From Antedon bifida (lineage: Eukaryota; Echinodermata; Crinoidea; Comatulida; Antedonidae), in contig OY727101.1 of NCBI GenBank assembly GCA_963402885.1, positions 17,274,417 through 17,338,416 on the forward strand: a DNA stretch of 64,000 nucleotides, written 5' to 3'. The notes under the pieces were generated by a model that saw only the letters and a program-made list of their open reading frames with translations, was not told the origin of the DNA and ran no database searches. Each line of letters begins with the position of its first letter. The first letter of the stretch is position 1. A program made the translations under genes and the position numbers. Shown one piece after another: positions 40,591 through 52,221 of this stretch.

Positions 40591-42128
40591 ATAACATCCT
40601 CTTAACAGTACATTAATATGATTGGGAAATAAAATGAATACCTATAATTATGCTTTAAATAAGTAGGTCACTCCTGTCGGAGCATGTAATAGTAATTTAA
40701 GAAATTATCGTAATTTTATCTGTTTGATTTTTGTAGTTTATTTTTTGTACAACAATGAAGAAGAGCGTAACAACATACTCTCTGTCCACTTTTGGTCAAA
40801 TTTTATTTGTTAAAGAAGATTTTTAATTGAAATCTTATTTTAAAAATTGATATTCGCAATACAGTTATTACTGTAATATGCATTTTAAAGTCCTAAACAC
40901 AGTGCCTTATAAAATCACTAAAGAAGGTTGGACATGCCTCTAAATAAAAGAGAATTTGTATTTGTGTTATATTTTTGTTATGAAAGCCATTTGGCAGATG
41001 TGGGACATTGAAAATTGTAAAATGAAGTACTTATTCCAGTGTTTTATATTTTTTAAGTGTATTTACTGATATTTAAATCCCCCTTTGGATCTTCTTACTG
41101 TATTTATAAACTCCTAATAAGGTACATTCATTTTTGTACTAACCCTCACCTCTAAAACAAGGCTTTAAACTACCATAAAACTACTTTCAAAGTTCTGTAG
41201 GAGGTAATACATGTCACTGTAAACATCAGGGATTTCAACAAAATTCCAAATTATATAATTAGTGGTATATGTTGTGGTACATTCCTTTGTTAATGTTAGT
41301 CTCAGGAATTATGCATTATTATTTTTAAGGGGTGGGGCGCACTTTAGGGTATTAACTCTACTGAAAACTAGACTCTGACAATCAAACTTTCTGGAAAATG
41401 AGCGCCAAAGATCCATTGTCCGTGTTTGATTCATTAAATAATTAAGTAATTTTTGTGTACTAATTATATGTATAATATATATATTAATATCTATATTAAT
41501 TTTGCATGGATTGTTGTACAGCTAAGAGGCTGGACAAGACAATCATTTGTAACACTTAAATATTTAAAGATATATTGTCCCCCTAAAAATTGTTTTTAAT
41601 TTTTGTTGAATATGCAATTTTACTGTCACATAATAATTATTCACTTTGACCAAAAACTGGATCGAAAAAAAACCAAATTAATTACCAAAAAAATGAAATA
41701 CTTAAATTGTCTATCAGACAAAAATTAATTGTTTCTTTTGTCTTTTTTTAAAGTAAAATAATTATTTTTGTTGGTTTTTTCCTACAGAAGTGAATAACTT
41801 TATTAAAACTGCAAAATGTCTGATTTTATTTCCATGTTTTTGGAGGACAATACATCTTTAATTACTGAAAAATATTTTTGTGATTAGTTACAAATGTCAG
41901 TTTTGAGTAGTAGAGACTTATGTCAGCGGAAGATTTTGTTGATGTTATTCAAAACTCAATATAATAACTATTAAATTATAGTCGTTCATGAAATAAATTA
42001 ACACAAATTTAAAAAGACGATCTTAACTTTCATTTTGTAACAGAGTACAATGTAATCGGCTATAGAACAGTTACATTTATTCCTAAAAATACCTTACATT
42101 ATTTCAGATTATAACATACCCAAAGACT

Positions 42129-42266
42129 AAACTTTGTGACAAAAAAAAGTGATGTGCTCATATATGGACATGATGATGTAATATCAAAACATGTTTGGGC
42201 ACATCACCACCATATTTGGAAACACACATTTTTTGTCAAACTAGTTTGATAGTGTAGATAGAGCTT
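42129..42266. mobile_element. Family A MITE, left end missing
   Basis: AAACTTTGTGACAAAAAAAA, an ATATATGGACATGATGATGT core and TTTGATAGTGTAGATAGAGC. Confidence 0.9.
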
Positions 42267-42449
42267 TACACAGTATTATTTCTGGAAGTTCTCAATATTC
42301 TGCTCTATGGATAAGTAGAGAAAATATTTGCACCACAAAGTTTTACTATCTATATTACCATTTTGAGTGAAAATAAAACATATTACAGTAGGAACCAACA
42401 AAAGTTATGGATATTTATGAAAATTAAGTATTTATGAATATTCATAAAG

Positions 42450-42615
42450 CAGTTCAGGGCACCCCTTCTAAATGACCACTTTGCCATGAAATGAACGAAT
42501 GGCAATAAATATGTTATAACACTACGGCCAACCCCTATTCAGAAGACACCCAATTAAATGGACATTTTGAAAGTCACAAAAGTACCATCCCTTTAATAGG
42601 GGTTTTACCTGTGGA
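42450..42615. mobile_element. Family B copy
   Basis: GCACCCCTTCTAAATGACCA, CAACCCCTATTCAGAAGACA and ATCCCTTTAATAGGGGTTTT: decayed, inverted ends. Confidence 0.6.
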
Positions 42616-43639
42616 CCTACTGATATGTTGTGGCCAACCTAAATTGAACACATGAAAATTGCTTGAAAACAACACAAAATACTATTACAATACAGTATGC
42701 CTACTTTTCTGGTATAAATTTTCATTATTAAAAAAACATCAAATTTACCACCATAAAAATATCATAGCCACCAAATCAAGACAGTATTTTAACACCACAA
42801 AACAATACAAAACATTGTGGGTATCACCAGGATTTTGGTAGGTGACGGGAGGAAGATGAAGGGGGAAAATGTAATGCTCCCATATTTTACAAAGCTACAA
42901 AAAATAATTCACACAAGGAGGGTAATTGACCCATACGCACCATCTAGCTCATTCTGCTGCACCTATGTATTTGTGGGTTGCATAGTTTTAAAATGGGGTG
43001 GAAAGTAAATAAGTCAAATCATGCACCTCATTTTATAGGTAGTCCATGGTCAAATTATTGGTAACATATACTGTACAATGTATGCATATAGCTGGATGAG
43101 ACTATGTAGTATATACTACACGGCTGCACTGAACACGAAAGCGCCATTACAAACAGACTTGACAGACAATATGAAATGTTTGTGTGGTCGATAATATGAG
43201 TTACATTCAAAGTTTGGGAAATCCCCTAACTACCCAGGGGACACATAGCAAACCATTATTCAAGGGACACAACCCTACTGTATGTGAACCCATTTTAGTG
43301 TAATGCTCCATTTGACGTATTAGAGTATGACTTTTGACTAACTCGCTTTCATTGCATCCCAGTGGTAAACAAGCTAAACCCCTTTTTTTGGAATTAAAAA
43401 AAGCTGTTGGTAAAAGAATGTTAAAGCTGGTACTAAAATGTGAAAAAAAAAAACTTTAATGGAATAAAGATTTTCATCACAAAAATCAATCAAGTTGCTG
43501 CATAGAAAACAAAAATATTACTTATTTCTCTACAAACTACAGTATTGCCAATAAAAAATACTGAATTGACAAACGCAACAATATTTCGAATGTTAACATA
43601 ATATAACTTTCTGTTCTGCAAAAGTAACTTAATAACCTC

Positions 43640-43995
43640 TATTTATTAAGGGGACACTTCACACATAAAACGAACATGGGGAAACACAGTAGAACCTCTT
43701 TGGGACACCCTATTCAGTGGTTTAACGCAGGGAGCAAAGGCCCCTTGTTTAGCACTCCTAGGGCCTTCCAATGCTAGGTAATTACACTGGGCTGCTCATA
43801 CTCCAAGGCCCCTGGGTTTAGCCAGTGAGCCCTCATAGCCGTTACGCCAGTCCCCCTATTCAGAGGACACCCCCAGACACTTTCCTGTGAAATGTGGGGT
43901 TCTAATATATGTTTTAACACTACTATTCAAGGGACACCCCTACTGTATTAAGGGAACTTTTTCTTGGGTGTCCCCTCAATTACGGCTCTAGTGTA
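43640..43995. mobile_element. Family B, several joined copies
   Basis: ATTAAGGGGACACTTCACAC, TAGAACCTCTTTGGGACACC, CCCCTATTCAGAGGACACCC and TTGGGTGTCCCCTCAATTAC indicate two or more overlapping copies in one 350 bp block. Confidence 0.65.
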
Positions 43996-44299
43996 TTTCA
44001 CTAGCAATGTTTACTATAGTACAATTTGCTATAACTCATCCCATAAACTAATTAAGTATACTTCCCATTTGAACTACTCAATTCTATATCTAATTCTGTT
44101 TTTACTGTAAAGAGACCATGTTATAAAAAAGCCTATTTCTGGTGGAAAATTAGCCTCCGTCAAGACTGCTAATATTGATTTGTACAGTTTGAATGTTACA
44201 AAACGTTGCTTAAACGTGTGGTAACTTCTGGAGTTTGATGAATAGTTAGCCTCTGTGAAGCCACCTCAATTATTCCTTATTCACATTCTCTATAAGTTA

Positions 44300-46518
44300 T
44301 TAAGATGACACCAGCACGTAAATCATACTGCAAAATAAAAATAGATACAAATAAATAGAATAATTTGATGATAGAGTTAAATGTATTGAAAACAAAAGGC
44401 ACTATACACCAGCTACTAAACAAAATTGTAATTGAGCCCCCAAGTTCTTTTTATTAATTTTGCGCTTTTTACATTTTCTGTTGATTGTTTTGCGCTATAT
44501 AAATTGAACATTATTATTATTTTGTATGTATTTTATTTATTGTATAATCTTTATTGAATACCGTGATTGTAATTGTGAAATTGGAAAAAGCGCAAACTAT
44601 TTTATCTACCTTTTTTATTGTTGTTTTTTTTCTTTTGTGTGGTTGGTGAAATAAATGAATGGATACTGCTGTATATTATATGAAAATATTAAAAAACAGC
44701 AAGGAGTATAAATGAAACAAATACCTGTACAAATAGTAAAAGAAAGATAGAAGATAAAATGCTAATTTAATCCATCCTTCTTTCATGCACCTGGACAGGC
44801 TATCTGCATTCATTATAGTGGTAGGATCATACAGGCCAGGCCCTGACATAACAGGACGATTTGCATATCTAAAAAAAATAAAAATATTGCATTTTACTAT
44901 TTTTCTTAACAAAATGAAAAACAACATTAAATATTCTGAAGACATTTTATGACAAGGTTTTTCTCTCCCCCACTCTGATTTTTACAACCAAGTGTTAAGC
45001 TCTGTCTACACTATAAAACTAGTTTGACAAAAAAAGTGTGATGTGCCCAAATATGGTAGTGATATACCCAAATAGTTATATGACATCATGTCCGTATATG
45101 GGCACATCACATTTTGTTGTCACATAAAGTTTGATAGTGTAGACAGAGCTTTATTAATTACCTGTAGATGTGATATGCCACCAAAGGTATATTTAAAAGT
45201 ACAGTAAGAACTTGAAATGCACAAAAGAATAAGATGGTGTACAGTAGGTGAATAAAGTACTCTGGTAAAACCAACTGAAAAAGAAAAAAAATCAGTTTTT
45301 TTAGAGCCTTAAACTATGTAGGTGTCCCCGCCCACCTCTGACAATTTACTGTTTCTGTTAAATGTTAAAAAAATACAGCTGCGTACATACAGGATTCAAA
45401 CTGTTACATTGATCAATTGGATTTTTGTAATCTGTCTTGAGTTCATCAAATGCAATTATCTATAAAAAAAAAGATAAGAAAATCATTTAACAATTTTACA
45501 TTTTTTAATATTAAAGCCCCCTTCCCTGCAATTTTGGACGTTTTTTGGAAAATAATACATATATATCACTTTAAAAACATTAAACCATGTCATTCCTTGT
45601 CTTAAATGTACGTTTTATGGTATTTATGATAAAAAGTGAGAAACAATGCACTACCTAAGTAGCTCGCGGCGATCGACCTCTCGTGGACGGTCTTAGGCCT
45701 AACCTAGCTAGGCTTAGTTTTGTAGGCCTAGCTGGTAAACATCGGTAACGTACGAACATCGTACGCTAGCTATATACCTAGCCTGACGTTGTATAGTTGC
45801 TGCATTAATTGTCTTTCTATTTTTGCCAGACTCCGTTGATACAAATTGGGGAAAACCCGGTATTTTCGCTGAAAAGTTAGGAGTCTTCCATTTGTTTTGG
45901 CCTCACGATCGATCGAAAAGTGGGCGAATTACAGGTGAAAAGCAAAAATATCAATCCGCGCGCAATGCATTTTGGGATTTATAGCGGGCCGCTATAATTA
46001 TTAGAATCGACTTATTTTTCACATTTTTAACCGTTTAAAGACGAAAAAAGTTATCGCAATAGGACCATATAGTATTATTTTTACATTAAATATAGTTTGT
46101 GATCTTAAATTAGATCTAAAAAACGTAGGGAAGGGGGCTTTAAGGTCTATACACATCATAAAAACTAAAGGCCTTTTTCACACTCAAAAATAAATGGAAT
46201 GTGCCGGTGCAGCACATACAACATAAAAGCAACGCCCACTACCTTTGATTGAGCCCATGTAGCTACACAAAAGCAAGACAAGAGCCTGACTGAGATGGTA
46301 TATATAACCTGTCTGTTGTGAGAGGCTTGCTTGGCTAGCCTAACCTAGCCTAGTTACATGCCTGTCGATTTCTATACCTGAAATATACATGTATTTTAAT
46401 AAATAGCACAACAAGGAGTAATATATAGAATACTTACATGAAATATTGCAAAAAATATAAGAACAGCTGATAAAATCATTGCAAAAAGGTAGCAAAACGC
46501 AGCAAATGTGAAAGCCAT
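44300..46518 (-). CDS. CNIH1: Cornichon homologue 1, ER cargo export receptor
   Basis: Five exons: 46438-46518, 45391-45459, 45162-45274, 44725-44868 and 44300-44327. All phases agree, giving 144 aa, equal to human CNIH1. It starts [11 protein letters not shown] and has the cornichon signature [20 protein letters not shown], then [20 protein letters not shown] and [19 protein letters not shown], ending SMIYVLVSS. Hydrophobic segments at about 8-28, 58-75 and 118-135 fit a multi-span ER membrane protein. Cornichons link cargo such as TGF-alpha-type ligands and AMPA receptors to COPII. Intron 1 holds a 630 bp TTAA element and intron 3 a MITE. The gene is head to head with its paralogue CNIH4. 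Confidence 0.97.
44997..45151. mobile_element. Family A MITE in CNIH1 intron 3
   Basis: AAGCTCTGTCTACACTATAA and TTTGATAGTGTAGACAGAGC ends. It finishes about 10 bp from the donor after exon 45162-45274. Confidence 0.93.
45511..46143. mobile_element. TTAA-flanked DNA transposon (piggyBac-like MITE)
   Basis: TTAAAGCCCCCTTCCCTGCA at the left and CGTAGGGAAGGGGGCTTTAA at the right give inverted termini bounded by TTAA, the target duplication of piggyBac-type elements. The 633 bp interior is GC-richer in places (CGCGGCGATCGACC, TCCGCGCGCAATGCATTTTG) and non-coding. It lies in CNIH1 intron 1. Confidence 0.88.
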
Positions 46519-46704
46519 GATTAATTTCTTTCGCCAAGTTACAAAACGATGTACCGCCCCCAACAAATCAAAATAGTATTAGGCTCTGTTTCCAGCCTCG
46601 CGACGCGAAAACAACAACTTCCACGACAGCAATCTTTTTGTAGAAAAATCATTTACATTTTAAAGAATTTTAGTGTATAAAATGAATAAAAGTCGACTTT
46701 GAAA
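46519..46704. promoter_or_regulatory. Shared CNIH1/CNIH4 divergent promoter region
   Basis: 186 bp lie between the two start codons. A CpG-bearing stretch (AGCCTCGCGACGCGAAAAC) is at its centre; no TATA box is clear. Promoter role inferred from position. Confidence 0.6.
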
Positions 46705-49700
46705 ATGGTTTCAGGCGAAATATTTACCTACGTTCTCACTCTAATTGACAGCACGGTTTTACTTTTTCTTGCTGTTTATTTTGTATCCTTTTTAACTGTC
46801 AATTCGTTAGGCCTCGATTCTCATGGGAAAAGAGGCAATTGTTGGCCACGACTTTGCAGGGAATTGTGAGCTCAGCCTTCTCCACAACCAGGCCTAGAGG
46901 AGCCTAGCCATAAAAGTTTTATTATAATTTATTTAATAATTTGAACAGTTTTATTTAGTTTATAATACATAACCTAGTATAGGCCTAGTTAGTAAACCTA
47001 GTTGGATGTAACACGCTTGGCCCTAGTTAGTTGACCAAAGAGTTAATAATAATAATTAATAACTAGAATTTAATTCGTCACTTTGACGAATTATAGGTGA
47101 TCATTTTTATCATTTTACTGAAATTAATTTTTTTTTAAACATGCACGTACGTTAACATACGATCGGAAAATGTTGATGTATGCCATCCTATTATATGCTT
47201 ATAGTGCTGAGTTGTGCCTATATGCCATATACAATATGTACAGTATATACTGTATATCTATATACAGTGTAGCATAGGTGAAATTACGGGACACATGTTC
47301 TAATTTTTTGGCATGATGACGTTATCAAACTAAACTTTAAGATAACAATTTCGAAAGATAATTAATTGAGCAAAAAAATATAAGATTTGGAAAAAAATTT
47401 GGCACGTAGAAGCGCTGTGCGCGCTCTTTGAATTGTGTATAACTTTGACGAAAAATATGAAAAAACTACTTTTTCACTTCAACTGGCCATATGTTAACGT
47501 CACAACATCCGATAGGCTTAATTTTTATATGAATTAATATCTACATTTTATCAGCTTTCATAATAAATTATAATCATCAAGGTAACCTTCAATTCTGAAG
47601 AGCTGTAAGATATTCAAATTTACTGCGAAGGTGAAATTACACGGCCTACGTTATTTAAGTTTTTACGCGTGATGACGTCATTAAAATGAAGGTAGTGTCA
47701 ACTCATGATAAAGATAATTAATTAAGCAAGCACATACTGAAAGTTGTGTGAAATTCGAGCACACATAACCAAGATGCGCTCTGTTGAATGTGATAATCTA
47801 CACAAAAAGATAACAAATCCTAATTTTTAAATTCAAGTGGCCATTTGATGACGTCAAAACATTTTGTACGTAAAATGTGTACATGAATTCATATCTACAA
47901 CTCAATGGCTTCCAGAATAAGTTAAAAAAATCGGGGGTCATCTTGCATTCTGAAGAATTATTTTCATTTTAAAAAAGACTTATTTTTTACCATTTTCAGA
48001 ACTTTTGTAAAATAAATGTGCGCATTTTGTCATTTTTAACGTGCTCGTATAGCGTTATTTTAAGTTGGAACTGACTCAAATTTGGTGAATGTACTAAGGA
48101 TGGTGAGTAGAATGAGATTTGTAAAAAAAATTCATATTTTTTACGCTTTTTAAGTATCGCGCGCGCAAAAACGCATTTTTGCGCAGTAATTTTTTGAAAC
48201 ACGCAAATGGCCTAATTCATGCTCTAAATTGATCAAAACTTAATTTTGAGCGTTTTAAATTTTTAACGCGCGATATCACGCGCATGAACCTACGTGCGCG
48301 TGCGTTTTTATTTGCTAATATTTTTACCCTTGATCTGAAGTTTACGTGTAGTGAATTTCATTAATATGTGATAATGAATTATGGAGATATGATTGATAAT
48401 GTGATTTCGCAAAATGGCGTATAAATGTCGTCACGGATGAGTGATCACGCTGGAAAGCTTATTAGGATTAAGTTGTATTATTTGAAAGATATTCTGAAAT
48501 TTTTGTAATCATTGACATTAAACTTTTTGAGATAATTGTTACACAAAATAGTGTACAGAAACAATAAAAAGACTAGACATGTAACTCGTCACTTTGACGA
48601 GTTTGGTTTTCCGCCGCGCAAGTGGTGCAACATGAACGTGTAACGACGTACCTTACCGTACCGAACATTAAGGGGATAGGTTGAGGACAAAAGGAAGTGT
48701 CCACGTTGGCATTATGACCTGAACTGAAGAATATGATATGTTTTTATTGCTGAATATCACGGATATCTGTAAAAGAGCTAATAAGAAACTAGGAATGATT
48801 TATAGATCTTTTAAATTCTTGAATAAAGATGGATTTTTAAATGTCATTAATTATGACGCAAAAGATTAAAATTCGACTTTTTCCATTTAACTGGCCATTT
48901 AATGACGTCAAAACATTCGATTGACAACATCTTCACATGATTTCGTATCTAAAATCCAATAGCTTCCAGAAAACGTTTTAATCGTGATTATACAATGTTA
49001 TTCTTACGAGCTACAACAGATTAAACTTTACTGTAAAGGTGAAATTAATGAAACCAGCATTATGATTGCCAAATTCGACCCTTTCACGCCCTCTATCCTG
49101 TAAAAATAACGTCTTATTTGGCCTGCTACATTATACAAATAGGTAGGAAATAAACAATTTGGGCTATTCCATTGCTGAATTTTATTATTTAAATTCATAT
49201 ATAGTATACACAGTATAATCTGTATCCATATCACATACAGTGTAGAATAGATGAAATTACGGGACCCGATATTTATTGCAATTTTTAACATGTTGACGGT
49301 TTTAAAATGAAACGCGAAGGTAGCATTTCCGAAAGGAAATTATCTCAGCAACAACGTATTAGCGTGTAGAAGAAATTTGAATACGTAAAATATTGATGCG
49401 CGCTCTTTTAAATGTAATGAATTATGACGCAAAAGATGAAAATACGACCTTTTTTATTTAACTGGCCATATGATGACGTCACAACATCCGATTGGCAACA
49501 TTTTTACATAGTTTCGTATCTACAATCCAATAGCTTCCAGAAAAAGTTTTAATCGTGATTATCACATTTTATTCTTACGAGCTATAACAGATTAAAATTT
49601 ACTGTAAAGAGTAAATTAATGCCACACGTGATTTAAATTTTTAGGCATGATGACGTCAAAAAAATTAAAAAATTTTTAACTCCTGCGAAAGAAAGTTGAT

Positions 49701-52221
49701 TGACCTAGACAATATCAAAATCGGGGTGAAAATGGAAAACGGATAAGTGGAGATGCGCTCTATTCAATGTGGTAAGCTATGACGAAAGATACAAAAATCC
49801 TAAATTTTATATTCGCGTGGCCATACGATGACGTCACAATGTCCGGTTAGCCATATTAATACCTGATACGATATCTACAACTCATCTACTTCCGGAAGAT
49901 GCCAACCACAAAAAGTTGACCGTCTAGTTTAGAAATTACGACTGTTTAAAAAAAGGCATATTTTAAACGAATTTTTTAACCTTTTCATAACAAACGCGCG
50001 CAAATTGTCCAATTCGACGTGCTCGTATGACGTATCTTTAAGTCGAAATTGTTTAAAATTTGGTAAAATTACTAGAAAAGGCTGGAAAAACATAAATCAC
50101 GCGAAAAAAATACGTTTTCAATGCTACGTGCGCACCGCACACGTAAAAATGTGCGCACGCGTGGGAATTTTTGACATGCTTAAAACGACATGAAACGCGT
50201 AGAAAGTTGATTATAAATGAATTTTGCGCATTTTGAAATTTTAAATGCGCGTGCTCGCGTAACTTTGTGTAAAACACGCAATTTTTTTTCCACAGAAAGT
50301 TAGCGCATAATATAAATTAAACTTTTGCAAAGTTTCAAGTTGAAATGTTATTTGGTTGTCGAGCTATGTTAAATACGAGAAAATCGTTAAATCGCGCGTA
50401 CGTCACGTTGCGCAATTGTAAGCATCATGAAAAGCTTCGCTTGACGACGTTACATAAATGTCAAAATGTCAACATAGTTAAAAAAATGTTATGTTTGCAA
50501 GTTTTAGAGAAAAGCGTTACACAAAAATCATACAGAAAGAAAGAAGATGAAAAAAAAGATGATGATGATTTCGTACAATCACAAGAGGTTTTCCTGCAAC
50601 TTCGTTGCGGAAAACCAAAAAAAAATAATAAAAAAAAAAAAAATAATAATAAAGATTTTATACAATAACAATAGGTGATCATTTTATTCTAAATGATCAC
50701 CTAAATAGGCCTAATAATGTTAATATTATTTTTAGGTTGAAAATGCATTGATTATTTTCCAATTAGACAAGTAGATTATCACATTATCTGATTTAGAATC
50801 AGATTATTTAAATGCACAATCATGCTGCTCTAAATTAAATACAGTAAGTATTTTAATTGAATGTTGTAATTAGATATTATTATTAATTATGAATGTATAT
50901 AAATATTATTGAATGTATTTGCTTGGCACCACATGGCAATTAATATCCATATTATGCTGTTGTGCATAAATTAATATTTAATCATCAAATCTTAAAACTC
51001 TCGTGTGATTTGCATTTTTATTGACAAATTTGAACCCAAATAGCATAAAAAATCTTAATTGCACTACATTACAGCAATTAAAAAAAACAATTGTGTAATT
51101 TTATTAAAACTGCAACCTATATTGATATTTGTGTAATCCATTTTTCTTTTCAGTGGGTCATACCCGAGATGCTGGCCAGTCTCGCTGCAACTCTTCTGCT
51201 TCTATTTAATTTTCATTGGTTTTTGTTCCTGTATAATATACCATTATCCGGATTCTTAGTTTACAGGTAATAAGTGTAACTAGTTAACAAAAAGTATGAT
51301 AATCCCAAATATGGTAGTGATATACCCAAATATGGTAGTAGTGATATCACATCATCCATATATGGGCACATCACATTTTTTTGTCACATAAAGCATTACT
51401 AGTTTATAAAAACAGGATTTTACATTTGATATGTACCATGAAATAGTGAATGATACTGTAAAACCCTTAATAGGAGGGCACATTTGGTACCCAACAAAGT
51501 GTCTCTAACCTCCTTTGGGAAACCCCTATTCAGGGGACACCTTCCTGAAAAACATATGAGGCCCTCATATGTTTTTCAGGAAGGTGTCCCCTGAATAGGG
51601 GTTTCCCCAAAGGAGGTTCTATCTACTGTATTACTTAAACCCATTTTTGTTTGTATTTGTAGGTATTTAAATATTCCAGCTGGTAATTTTGGTATGTTTG
51701 ATCCCACTGAAATTCACAACCGAGGCTACTTAAAGGGTTACATGAAAGAAACAATGGCAAAGATGGGCTTTCACCTAATTAGCTTTTTTATCTATTTATA
51801 TTGGTGAGTATGTAGTATGCTATTTAGGGCTGGGGTTCAAACCAGGTCAAATTTGCACTTCCTTACCATTAGTGATTATGGCACATACCAAAAATGCATA
51901 CAATCAACTACCAAACTATTTATCTGATTCTCAGCGCTGTATCTCCACATATTATCTGCGTAATTGGCGAGTTACTCGCTGTTGGATGTGTATGGAAAAA
52001 AAAAATACGACACCGACCTCGAAACAAGTTTGGTTTTGTGAGATTTCATGATTTTCCCGAGAGTACAGACCAGCATGGAACATTGTACTGTTTACAAATT
52101 TGGGAGTGTGGATTGACGCCTGTGCTTCAATACATGGAAAATACCAAACAGTAGCATTACTAATAGATTTCTTAATTTCTTTTTTTTTTCCAGTTTGATT
52201 TCGACGTTAATCAATGGATGA
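46705..52221 (+). CDS. CNIH4: Cornichon homologue 4
   Basis: Five exons: 46705-46782, 50775-50843, 51154-51266, 51663-51803 and 52194-52221. Phases agree, giving 142 aa (human 139). It starts [20 protein letters not shown] and has [20 protein letters not shown], the CNIH4 form of the cornichon motif, then [19 protein letters not shown] and [21 protein letters not shown]4 lacks the extra loop of CNIH2/3. It is a multi-span ER protein that helps export G-protein-coupled receptors through COPII. Intron 1 is 4.0 kb, mostly two Helitron-like elements. Exon-intron phases match CNIH1 exon for exon, showing common descent. AATAAA signals lie at about 52319 and 52337. Confidence 0.95.
47063..48572 (-). 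mobile_element. Helitron-like element 1 (non-autonomous)
   Basis: Read on the minus strand, the 3' end has hairpin AATTCGTCA-AAG-TGACGAATT (47072-47092), 5 nt, then CTAG (47063-47066) followed by T. That is the Helitron 3' signature: hairpin, CTRR, insertion before T. The 5' end would be TCTTTTTATTGTTTCTGTAC, directly after the CTAG of element 2, and begins with the expected TC. The body contains two diverged sub-units with GGTGAAATTAC, GATGACGTCA and GATGCGCTCT. No Rep/helicase coding seen. Confidence 0.66.
48573..50545 (-). mobile_element. Helitron-like element 2 (non-autonomous)
   Basis: On the minus strand the 3' hairpin AACTCGTCA-AAG-TGACGAGTT (48583-48603) is followed by ACATGT, CTAG (48573-48576) and T. 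The body is homologous to element 1: GGCCATATGATGACGTCACA, CAATAGCTTCCAGAAAAAG, GTGCTCGTATGACGT and CAGTGTAGAATAGATGAAAT. Its inferred 5' end near 50545 (TCTTTCTTTCTGTATG) aligns with the start of element 1. Beyond it lie a strong hairpin (50588-50617) and low-complexity A/T. Confidence 0.62.
50588..50617. other. Strong hairpin next to Helitron-like element
   Basis: GGTTTTCCTGCAAC, loop TTC, GTTGCGGAAAACC: a 13 bp stem with one bulged T. A GGTTTTCCGC half-match occurs by the 3' end of element 2 at 48605. A GGTGATCATTT/AAATGATCACC inverted pair follows at 50673-50702. Confidence 0.7.
51293..51395. mobile_element. Family A MITE, both ends damaged, CNIH4 intron 3
   Basis: Two AAATATGGTAGTG-type repeats, ATCCATATATGGGCACATCA and TTTTTTTGTCACATAAAG; terminal GTCTACAC sequences absent. 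Confidence 0.8.
51460..51640. mobile_element. Family B element with long near-perfect palindrome
   Basis: Arms 51507-51560 and 51564-51618 are inverted copies (CCTCCTTTGGGAAACCCC, GGGGACACCTTCCTGAAAAA, CATATGAG) with a 3 bp spacer and one single-base indel. The outer flanks (ACCCTTAATAGGAGGGC, TTCTATCTACTGTA) are family B ends. It lies in CNIH4 intron 3. Confidence 0.93.

Larger units (their letters stand above)
40600..44299. other. Intergenic, GMF 3' to CNIH1 3'
   Basis: 3.7 kb with no recognisable exon. It holds the GMF polyadenylation site (AATAAA near 40626), a family A MITE at 42129-42266, family B copies at 42450-42615 and 43640-43995, and a SINE tail (GCGCTATATAAATTGAAC, ATTATTATTATT) at about 44490-44520 in the CNIH1 last intron. 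Confidence 0.6.

Noticed and set aside
50345-50668. 107-codon frame with acidic/basic tail near the Helitron-like element
   Set aside because: It spans the element end, a hairpin and poly-A; no Rep, helicase or other domain visible.
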